Part shown: piece after piece, positions 1 to 5,033 of the stretch | Position numbering within the stretch: the stretch's first letter is position 1 | Layout: each line of letters opens with the position of its first letter | Assembly: GCA_947168785.1 (NCBI GenBank) | Contig: CAMVNL010000140.1 | Span: forward strand, 1-6,508 | Length of the DNA stretch: 6,508 bases | Direction of reading: 5' to 3' | Origin: an uncultured Clostridia bacterium | Lineage (GTDB): Bacteria > Bacillota > Clostridia > Oscillospirales > Acutalibacteraceae | Position numbers and translations under genes: made by a program | The notes under the pieces: model-generated | Seen by the model: only the letters and a program-made list of their open reading frames with translations | The model's database searches: none | What the model was told of the DNA's origin: nothing

Positions 1-2
1 AA

Positions 3-1109
3 TTATGCTTCCCAGGGGAACTTGTAGTCGAGGTGGAGCTCGTCGCGGACCGCGTTGAATTCCGCCTGCACGGACTCGTTGATCGGCACGCCGTCCACAC
101 GGTTCAGGCGCACGATGTGCTCCTTCTCACCGGCGGTATAGATGCGCTCCTGACCGGGGGCCTTCTTGGAGGCGCGGACCGCGCGGAGGATCTCGCCGGA
201 CTTCTGACGGCAGAGCGCCTCGCCCAGGAAGTGGTTGGTGTCGATGGCGATGAAGAAGTGGCCCAGATGATAGGGACGGATGTTGCCGTTCTCGTCCTTG
301 CCGTCCAGATCCTTGCCGTAGTCGCCGTCCTGCAGCACAGCGGAAAGAAGCTCAACGACCATCGCGTAGCCGTAGCCCTTATAACCGCCCAGATCCTCGC
401 CGATGCCGCCGAGGGTGGTGAGAGCGGCCGTGCCGTTGCGGATCTTCTTGAGAGCGATGCCAGCGTCACCGGAAACCGGTTTGCCTTCGATGTCGATGAT
501 GGTGCCGGGATGCACGTCCTCGCCGATTCTGGCATAGTATTCGATCTTGCCGTTCTGGGTGATGGAGGTGGCGCAGTCGATCAGGAAGTCGAAGTCCTCA
601 TCGGTGGGGATGCCGACCGTCAGGGGGTTGGTGCCGAACATGCCTTCCACGCCGAAGGTGGGCGCCACGGAGGGACGGGCGTTGGTGCCGGTGATGCCGA
701 TGCAGCCCTGCTTGCAGGCCATCCAGGGGTAATAACCCGCGATGCCGTAATGGCAGGAATTGCGCACGACCACCATGCCCATGCCATATTTCTTGGCCTT
801 GTCGATGGCCAGCTGGTTGGCTTTATAACCGATGACCTGACCCATGCCGTCGTGACCGTCCACCACGGCGCAGCAGCCGTCGTCCTTGACGATCTCAAAA
901 TTGGTGACGGGGTTCTGAATGCCGGCCTTGATGCGGTCCAGATAGATGGGCTTGAAGCGGTTGCAGCCGTGAGACTCGATGCCGCGCTTGTCGGATTCCA
1001 GCAGGACGTCCGCGCAGATCTTCGCGTCTTCCTCGGGCACGCCGTAGCCCTTGAATGCGTCGATGACGAAATTGGTGACAAGATCCCAATTCACAACTAC
1101 TTTTGGCAT
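3..1109 (-). CDS. Ldh2-family NAD(P)-dependent 2-hydroxyacid (malate/L-lactate-type) dehydrogenase
   Basis: This 368-residue cytoplasmic oxidoreductase belongs to the malate/L-lactate dehydrogenase family, which also holds ureidoglycolate, sulfolactate and 2,3-diketogulonate dehydrogenases. These enzymes interconvert 2-oxoacids and 2-hydroxyacids using NAD(P)H and are unrelated to Rossmann-type LDH. Visible family marks are RGIESHGCNRF near residues 42-52 (His47 is the presumed catalytic His), NSCHYGIAGYY around 117-127 (His120), GTNARPSVAP around 141-150, FGTNP at 158-162 and DCATSITQNGKIE at 178-190. The length is normal, so the gene is complete although its stop codon touches the window edge. 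The ATG is preceded by AGGAGG (complement of 1121-1126) with 11 nt spacing. A consensus promoter and a Rex-type operator lie just upstream, so it is likely induced when NADH is high, which fits an NADH-consuming 2-oxoacid reductase. The segment after residue 195 does not match the family's usual loop well from memory. The substrate is not assignable. Confidence 0.92.
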   Translation of the reverse strand: MPKVVVNWDLVTNFVIDAFKGYGVPEEDAKICADVLLESDKRGIESHGCNRFKPIYLDRIKAGIQNPVTNFEIVKDDGCCAVVDGHDGMGQVIGYKANQLAIDKAKKYGMGMVVVRNSCHYGIAGYYPWMACKQGCIGITGTNARPSVAPTFGVEGMFGTNPLTVGIPTDEDFDFLIDCATSITQNGKIEYYARIGEDVHPGTIIDIEGKPVSGDAGIALKKIRNGTAALTTLGGIGEDLGGYKGYGYAMVVELLSAVLQDGDYGKDLDGKDENGNIRPYHLGHFFIAIDTNHFLGEALCRQKSGEILRAVRASKKAPGQERIYTAGEKEHIVRLNRVDGVPINESVQAEFNAVRDELHLDYKFPWEA

Positions 1110-1131
1110 AATAATGAAAGCCTCCTGTTAT

Positions 1132-1149
1132 TTGTTAAATCATTAACCA
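1132..1149. promoter_or_regulatory. Putative Rex operator over the Ldh2-family gene start site
   Basis: The site reads TTGTTAAATCATTAACCA, an inverted repeat TTGTTAA-N4-TTAACCA with one arm mismatch. It matches the clostridial Rex consensus TTGTTAA-N4-TTAACAA at 13 of 14 arm positions. It begins at the predicted transcription start, about 6 bp past the -10 box, and covers roughly +1 to +18, a typical repressor position. Rex leaves DNA when NADH is high, so the gene would be derepressed under reducing conditions. No rex gene is in the window; the assignment rests on the motif, its position and a matching second site at 1805-1822. Confidence 0.72.
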
Positions 1150-1155
1150 TCCGAA

Positions 1156-1185
1156 ATTATATCGCATAGTCGGGGCTCTTGTCAA
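1156..1185 (-). promoter_or_regulatory. Sigma70-type promoter of the Ldh2-family gene
   Basis: Read on the minus strand, a perfect -35 TTGACA (complement of 1180-1185) is followed after 18 bp by a perfect -10 TATAAT (complement of 1156-1161). The predicted start of transcription is near 1149, giving a leader of about 40 nt before the ATG at 1109. Both hexamers match consensus, so this should be a strong promoter when it is not repressed. Confidence 0.88.
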
Positions 1186-1193
1186 CCCGATTA

Positions 1194-1209
1194 TTGTAGA
1201 TTTTTACAA
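1194..1209. repeat. Short inverted repeat upstream of the Ldh2-family promoter
   Basis: TTGTA and TACAA arms are separated by 6 bp. The repeat ends 8 bp upstream of the -35 box of the minus-strand promoter and is centred near -52. It could be an accessory regulator site or chance in AT-rich DNA. The arms are only 5 bp long, so the support is weak. Confidence 0.25.
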
Positions 1210-1230
1210 CTAATTCCCTTCATTTTTGTC

Positions 1231-1239
1231 TGATATTAC
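1231..1239 (+). promoter_or_regulatory. Possible extended -10 element for the cysteine-rich protein gene
   Basis: TGATATTAC fits the extended -10 pattern TGn-TATTAC, with no convincing -35 hexamer 17 bp upstream. It would place the transcription start near 1246 and give a leader of about 30 nt before the ATG at 1278. It is the best candidate on the plus strand of this divergent gap but only a modest match. Confidence 0.35.
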
Positions 1240-1263
1240 AAAAATCATGCGTTTCTGTGATCG

Positions 1264-1270
1264 AAAGGAG
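1264..1270 (+). promoter_or_regulatory. Ribosome binding site fixing the start at 1278
   Basis: AAAGGAG lies 7 nt before the ATG at 1278. An upstream in-frame GTG at 1257 would put this Shine-Dalgarno sequence inside the coding region and has no such sequence of its own, so the ATG is preferred. Confidence 0.8.
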
Positions 1271-1277
1271 TCAAACG

Positions 1278-1796
1278 ATGGGGTTTTTCTACCGCCGGTT
1301 TTCCGATGAAAGCCTCAATAAGCTGTATGAACTGCTGGAGGACGTCACCCCGCTGCGTGACGACTGCGGGCTCCTCTGCTGCGCGGCCTGCTGCGAAGGA
1401 GACGGTAATGACGGCATGCTGCTGTTCCCCGGCGAGAAGGAAGCCTTCGAGGGGAAGGAGGGGTACGCCGTCCGGTACAACACAGCCTACGGCAGTGACG
1501 TAGTGATCTGTACCGGCGCCTGCGAACGGACGGAACGGCCCCTGTCCTGCCGGATCTATCCGTATTTCTTTTACGTAAAAGACGACGGAAAGGTGACTGT
1601 CGCCCCCGATATTCGCGCTCTGGGTCGCTGCCCGCTGGCGGAGAAGGGGGCAGGCGCGTCCCCTTTGTTTCTGCGGCGCATGCGCATGGCGGCGCTGGTG
1701 TTGAAACGGGACCCGACGCAGACGGCGTTTCTCAGGCAGGTTGGCGCAGCGCTGACGGATCTCGGCCCGCTGGAAGAGCTCCTGACGTTGAAATAA
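1278..1796 (+). CDS. Cysteine-rich YkgJ/CxxCxxCC-type putative metal-binding protein
   Basis: This soluble 172-residue protein has no signal peptide or membrane segment. Nine cysteines dominate its first 120 residues: Cys30, Cys34-Cys35 and Cys38-Cys39 in a dense N-terminal cluster (DCGLLCCAACCEG), then Cys78, Cys82, Cys91 and Cys118. The surrounding text CTGACERTERPLSCRIYPYF and RCPL resembles the YkgJ-like family proposed to chelate zinc or iron, or to carry an Fe-S cluster. The C-terminal third is basic and probably helical. The molecular function of this family is not established. The gene is divergent from the Ldh2-family gene and lies 163 bp before the flavoprotein operon, with no terminator seen between, so some read-through into that operon is possible. 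Family assignment is from the cysteine pattern and recall; the metal is unknown. Confidence 0.75.
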   Translation: MGFFYRRFSDESLNKLYELLEDVTPLRDDCGLLCCAACCEGDGNDGMLLFPGEKEAFEGKEGYAVRYNTAYGSDVVICTGACERTERPLSCRIYPYFFYVKDDGKVTVAPDIRALGRCPLAEKGAGASPLFLRRMRMAALVLKRDPTQTAFLRQVGAALTDLGPLEELLTLK

Positions 1797-1804
1797 GGCT
1801 GTTG

Positions 1805-1822
1805 TTGTTAAATGTTTAACAA
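1805..1822. promoter_or_regulatory. Putative Rex operator upstream of the flavoprotein operon
   Basis: TTGTTAAATGTTTAACAA is a perfect inverted repeat, TTGTTAA-N4-TTAACAA, identical in both arms to the clostridial Rex consensus as I recall it. It shares 15 of 18 positions with the site at 1132-1149. It lies 8 nt after the stop of the cysteine-rich protein gene and about 40 bp upstream of the -35 box at 1863, so its centre is near -85 of the predicted start. That is farther upstream than a simple blocking repressor site. It has no T-run, which argues against a terminator role. Confidence 0.72.
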
Positions 1823-1833
1823 TGAAAATGTCG

Positions 1834-1854
1834 TCACAATGCAAAAAATTGTGA
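1834..1854. repeat. Inverted repeat TCACAAT-N7-ATTGTGA upstream of the operon promoter
   Basis: Perfect 7-bp arms TCACAAT (1834-1840) and ATTGTGA (1848-1854) flank a 7-bp spacer. The repeat ends 8 bp before the -35 box and is centred near -54 of the predicted start, a position often used by activators. A second palindrome, AAAATT-GTG-AATTTT (1845-1859), overlaps it. It may be an operator for an unidentified regulator. The sequence is AT-rich, so chance is possible. Confidence 0.45.
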
Positions 1855-1862
1855 ATTTTGTA

Positions 1863-1891
1863 TTGATTTATTTTTCCTAAAATATTATAAT
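1863..1891 (+). promoter_or_regulatory. Sigma70-type promoter of the flavoprotein-GH29 operon
   Basis: The -35 TTGATT (1863-1868) and a perfect -10 TATAAT (1886-1891) are separated by 17 bp. The predicted start is near 1898, leaving a leader of about 62 nt. It is the only strong promoter in the gap 1797-1959, and the tight spacing of the following four genes suggests it drives all of them. Confidence 0.8.
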
Positions 1892-1943
1892 CATATCTTG
1901 TAAGTGAATGTCCGATGTCATAAAAGACTTTCCCTCATCAAAA

Positions 1944-1950
1944 AAAGGAG
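1944..1950 (+). promoter_or_regulatory. Ribosome binding site fixing the start at 1960
   Basis: AAAGGAG lies 9 nt before the ATG at 1960. An in-frame TTG at 1951 directly abuts this Shine-Dalgarno sequence and is therefore unlikely to be used. Starting at 1960 gives MCYDVAIIGAG, which places the FAD-binding strand at the very N-terminus as expected. Confidence 0.82.
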
Positions 1951-1959
1951 TTGTTTACT

Positions 1960-3393
1960 ATGTGTTATGACGTTGCAATTATCGGCGCCGGCGTCGTCGG
2001 TGCGTTAACTGCAAGGGCCCTCTCGAAGTACAAGCTGAAAATCGCTCTGTTGGAAGCGCAGAACGACGTGGCCATGGGCGCCACAAAGGCCAACAGCGCC
2101 ATCGTCCACGCCGGGTTCGACGCGTTGCCCGGCACGCTGAAGGCAAAGTTCAACGTCTTAGGCTGTGAAATGATGCCGAAGGTGTGTAAAGACCTGTCGG
2201 TTCCCTATAAAAACAATGGCTCGCTGGTGGTCGCCTTTTCCGAGGAGGAGATGGAGACCGTGCAGAAGCTCTACGACCGCGGTATCGCCAACGGCGTGCC
2301 CCAGATGTCCATCCTGAACAAGGACGAGCTCAAGGCGCTGGAGCCTAACCTGGCCGACAACGTCTGCGGCGCGCTTCGGGCCGAAAGCGCCGGTATCGTC
2401 TGCCCCTACGAGCTGACCATCGCCGCCACCGAGAACGCCGTCACCAACGGCGCGGAGTGCATCCGCAACTGCAAGGTGGAGGCCATCGACTTTGCCGACG
2501 GCGTATTCACGCTGAAGACCACCGCCGGCGACATTCAGGCGAAATACGTGATCGACGCGGCGGGCGTCCACTCTGACGATATCGCCCGCATGATCGGCGA
2601 CGAATCCGTGAATATCGTGGTGCGCCGCGGCGAATACTTCATTCTTGACAGGGCCGTCGGCAATATGGTGTCCCACACTATTTTCCAGTGCCCCACCAAG
2701 ATGGGCAAGGGCATCCTCGTTTCCCCCACGGTGGACGGCAATCTGCTGATCGGACCGACGGCGGAGGAGATCGATGACAAGGACGACGTCTCCACCACGC
2801 TCGCCGGCCTGCACGACGTGAAGGTGTTCTCCACCAAGAGCTGCCCCGCCGTCTCCACCCGTAACGCCATCACCTCCTTCTCCGGCAACCGCGCCCACCC
2901 GGTGACGGACGACTTTATCCTCGGCCCCAGCAAGGTGAACCCCCAGTTCATCCATGCCTCCGGCATTGAGTCCCCCGGCCTGTCCTCCGCGCCTGCCCTG
3001 GGTGAATATCTCGCCAAGGTGGTGGTGGACGCCATCGGCGGCGTTGAGGAAAAGGAAGATTTCGACGGCACCCGCAAGGAGGTCTTCCGCTTCCGTCACG
3101 CGACGGATGAGGAAAGATCCGCCGCCATTGCGAAGAACCCGGCCTACGGACGCATTATCTGCCGCTGCGAGACGGTCACGGAGGGCGAGATCATCGACGC
3201 CATCCGCGCGCCGGCCGGCGCCAGAGACGTGGACGGCGTGAAGAGAAGGACCAGAGCGGGCATGGGACGCTGCCAGGGCGGCTTCTGCGGTTCCAAGGTG
3301 GTTGAGATCCTGGCCCGTGAGCTTGGCTGTCCCATCAACGAGATCACCAAGTTCGGCAACGGCTCCAATATCCTGTTCGACAAGACGAAATAA
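1960..3393 (+). CDS. GlpA-like FAD-dependent dehydrogenase with C-terminal BFD-type [2Fe-2S] domain
   Basis: This 477-residue flavoprotein has a D-amino-acid-oxidase (DAO) fold. The N-terminal dinucleotide motif GAGVVG (9-14) binds FAD, followed by TKANSAIVHAGFD, a stretch typical of GlpA and LhgO-type oxidases, and the DAO core runs to about residue 370. The C-terminal part (about 398-465) is a BFD-like domain with Cys401, Cys403, Cys438 and Cys443 (CxC-x34-CxxxxC), expected to hold a [2Fe-2S] cluster. GlpA-type enzymes oxidise sn-glycerol 3-phosphate to dihydroxyacetone phosphate; related proteins oxidise L-2-hydroxyglutarate or other 2-hydroxyacids, so the substrate is not certain. There is no membrane segment and no GlpC-type anchor gene nearby. 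The GlpB-like gene follows after 15 nt, so electrons probably pass through the Fe-S domain to that partner. A Rex-type site upstream suggests NADH-linked control. Confidence 0.88.
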   Translation: MCYDVAIIGAGVVGALTARALSKYKLKIALLEAQNDVAMGATKANSAIVHAGFDALPGTLKAKFNVLGCEMMPKVCKDLSVPYKNNGSLVVAFSEEEMETVQKLYDRGIANGVPQMSILNKDELKALEPNLADNVCGALRAESAGIVCPYELTIAATENAVTNGAECIRNCKVEAIDFADGVFTLKTTAGDIQAKYVIDAAGVHSDDIARMIGDESVNIVVRRGEYFILDRAVGNMVSHTIFQCPTKMGKGILVSPTVDGNLLIGPTAEEIDDKDDVSTTLAGLHDVKVFSTKSCPAVSTRNAITSFSGNRAHPVTDDFILGPSKVNPQFIHASGIESPGLSSAPALGEYLAKVVVDAIGGVEEKEDFDGTRKEVFRFRHATDEERSAAIAKNPAYGRIICRCETVTEGEIIDAIRAPAGARDVDGVKRRTRAGMGRCQGGFCGSKVVEILARELGCPINEITKFGNGSNILFDKTK

Positions 3394-3408
3394 AGGGAGG
3401 ATAATACA

Positions 3409-4662
3409 ATGATGAATTACGATCTGGTCGTCGTCGGCGGCGGCCCCGCCGGTATGGCAGCGGCGCTCAAGGCCAAAGAGTGCGGCGTTGAGAGCATTAT
3501 TATCCTCGAAAGAGCGGAAACCCTGGGCGGCATTCTGGAGCAGTGCATCCATTCCGGCTTCGGCCTGACCTACTTCAAGGAGGAACTCTCCGGCCCCGAA
3601 TACGCGGCCCGCTTCATCGACATGGTGGAAAAGACCGACATCGCCGTTAAGACCGACACCATGGTGCTGGATATCGACGACAATAATTTGGTCACCGCCG
3701 TCAATAAAAAAGACGGACTGCTGAAAATCCAGGCAAAGGCCATCGTGCTTGCCATGGGCTGCCGCGAGCGGCCCCGCGGCGCGCTGGAGATCGCAGGTTC
3801 CCGCTGCTCCGGCATTATGACCGCCGGCACCGCGCAGAAGTATGTGAATCTGGACGGCTATATGCCCGGTAAAAAGGTCGTCATCCTGGGCTCCGGCGAT
3901 ATCGGCCTGATCATGGCCCGCCGTATGACGCTGGAAGGCGCCGAGGTCAAGGTGGTCTGCGAGCTGATGCCCTTCTCCGGCGGCCTGAACCGGAATATCG
4001 TTCAGTGCCTCAACGACTATAATATCCCGCTGCGCCTTTCCACCACCGTGGTGGAGTGCCACGGCAAGGATCGGCTGGAAGGCGTTACCAGCGCCCAGGT
4101 GGACGAGCATCTGCAGCCTATCGAATCCACCAAGGAATATATTGAGTGCGATACGCTGATGCTCTCCGTCGGTCTGATTCCCGAAAACGAGCTGACCAAG
4201 AACGTGGGCATCGCCATTGACCGCATCACCAACGGCGCCGTCGTCGACGAGATGCGCCAGACCGATCACAAGGGCGTGTTTGCCGCCGGCAACGTGCTGC
4301 ACGTGCACGACCTGGTTGACTACGTGACCATGGAAAGCCAGCTGGCCGGACAGGGCGCCGCCGAGTACATCCTGAACGGTGAGAAGGAGACGGTCTACGT
4401 CAATTCCACCACCGGCAACGGCGTCCGCTATCTGGTTCCTCAGCGGGTAAACATTAAGAACGGCAATGACGTGAAGCTGTATTTCCGCGTGGGTAAGATC
4501 TTCAAGAACGCTAAGGTCGTGCTGGAATGTGACGGCAAGGTGATTTCTTCCAAGAAGAAAGTGAAGCTGGCCCCCGGCGAGATGGAGAACGTGGTGATCC
4601 CTGCCGACGTTCTGGCCGGAATGAACGAGAACAGCACCATCGTTGTGAGAGTGGAGGAATAA
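3409..4662 (+). CDS. GlpB-like FAD/NAD(P)-dependent oxidoreductase (pyridine nucleotide-disulfide reductase fold)
   Basis: This 417-residue soluble flavoprotein has two Rossmann motifs: GGGPAG (10-15) for FAD and GSGDIG (161-166) for NAD(P). A second FAD-contact motif, FAAGNVLHVHD, starts near residue 291. LEQCIHSGFG (Cys46) and GCRERPRGALEI (Cys118) are stretches I associate with the partner subunit of GlpA-like dehydrogenases. There is no CxxC or CxxxxC redox disulfide, so it is not a thioredoxin or lipoamide reductase. The last 85 or so residues are lysine-rich and beta-rich. The inferred role is to accept electrons from the GlpA-like subunit's Fe-S cluster and exchange them with NAD(H). 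The ribosome binding site AAGGGAGG overlaps the preceding stop codon, 8 nt before the first of two consecutive ATGs. The second ATG at 3412 is also possible. Confidence 0.88.
   Translation: MMNYDLVVVGGGPAGMAAALKAKECGVESIIILERAETLGGILEQCIHSGFGLTYFKEELSGPEYAARFIDMVEKTDIAVKTDTMVLDIDDNNLVTAVNKKDGLLKIQAKAIVLAMGCRERPRGALEIAGSRCSGIMTAGTAQKYVNLDGYMPGKKVVILGSGDIGLIMARRMTLEGAEVKVVCELMPFSGGLNRNIVQCLNDYNIPLRLSTTVVECHGKDRLEGVTSAQVDEHLQPIESTKEYIECDTLMLSVGLIPENELTKNVGIAIDRITNGAVVDEMRQTDHKGVFAAGNVLHVHDLVDYVTMESQLAGQGAAEYILNGEKETVYVNSTTGNGVRYLVPQRVNIKNGNDVKLYFRVGKIFKNAKVVLECDGKVISSKKKVKLAPGEMENVVIPADVLAGMNENSTIVVRVEE
4653..4658 (+). promoter_or_regulatory. Ribosome binding site inside the end of the GlpB-like gene
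   Basis: GGAGGA lies within the last codons of the preceding gene, 7 nt before the ATG at 4666. Only 3 nt separate the stop and the next start, so translation of the two genes is probably coupled. Confidence 0.7.
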
Positions 4663-4665
4663 GAC

Positions 4666-5019
4666 ATGAAAAGAGAACTGACCTGTGTCGCATGCCCGCT
4701 GGGCTGCTCCATCACCGTGGAATATGAAGGGACGGAAGTGATCTCCGTCACCGGCAACAACTGCAAGCGCGGCGACGCATATGCGCGCACCGAGATCGTC
4801 AACCCCACCCGCAACATCGCATCCACCGTTAAGGTGGTGGGCGGCGTGCATCCCGTGGTGCCGGTCAAGACCTCCGCACCCATCCCGAAGACCATGATCT
4901 TTGACTGCATGAAGGAGATCAACGCGGCCTGCGTGAATGCGCCCGTCGCCATCGGTCAGGTCATCATCCCCAACGTGCTGAACACCGGTGTGGATATCGT
5001 CGCGACCAATATCGACTGA
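4666..5019 (+). CDS. DUF1667 family small putative Fe-S protein, third partner of the GlpA/GlpB-like pair
   Basis: This 117-residue soluble protein matches the DUF1667 family that accompanies GlpA-like and GlpB-like genes in Clostridia and, from memory, Thermotoga. Cys7, Cys10, Cys14 and Cys33 form CxxCxxxC-x18-C followed by KRGDAYARTE. This spacing resembles the N-terminal [4Fe-4S] segment of molybdopterin oxidoreductases, but no Mo cofactor domain follows. The remaining 75 residues contain NPTRNIASTVKVVGG and a valine-rich end. The inferred role is an electron-transfer subunit that takes the place of the membrane-bound GlpC in a soluble complex; the biochemical function is not established to my knowledge. 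It starts 3 nt after the preceding stop codon, with 14 nt before the next gene, so it is firmly embedded in the operon. Confidence 0.88.
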   Translation: MKRELTCVACPLGCSITVEYEGTEVISVTGNNCKRGDAYARTEIVNPTRNIASTVKVVGGVHPVVPVKTSAPIPKTMIFDCMKEINAACVNAPVAIGQVIIPNVLNTGVDIVATNID

Positions 5020-5033
5020 AAGGACTCCCGCCG

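Noticed and set aside
33..1169. Open frame of 378 codons on the plus strand
   Set aside because: It is antisense to the well-supported Ldh2-family gene, lacks recognisable motifs and has the same antisense-type composition.
1257..1277. Alternative upstream GTG start for the cysteine-rich protein
   Set aside because: The Shine-Dalgarno AAAGGAG at 1264-1270 would lie inside the coding region and serves the ATG at 1278 with ideal spacing.
1805..1822. Palindrome considered as a terminator for the cysteine-rich protein gene
   Set aside because: It is AT-rich with a 2- to 4-nt loop and no following T-run; it fits an operator better.
1245..1844. Open frame of 199 codons on the minus strand
   Set aside because: It covers the cysteine-rich protein gene in antisense, and that gene has a good ribosome binding site and a coherent cysteine pattern.
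1849..1866. Possible Bacillus-type Rex site starting TTGTGAA
   Set aside because: Only the left half-site is present; the right half reads GTATTGA instead of TTCACAA.
1892..1943. Leader of the operon examined for a riboswitch or attenuator
   Set aside because: The leader is only about 62 nt with no convincing stem-loop or known riboswitch core.
2158..4851. Long open frame of 897 codons on the minus strand
   Set aside because: It lies opposite the GlpA-like, GlpB-like and DUF1667 genes, which show clear family motifs. Its His/Ala/Gly/Val-rich composition is typical of the reverse strand of GC-rich coding DNA, and no family motif is seen.
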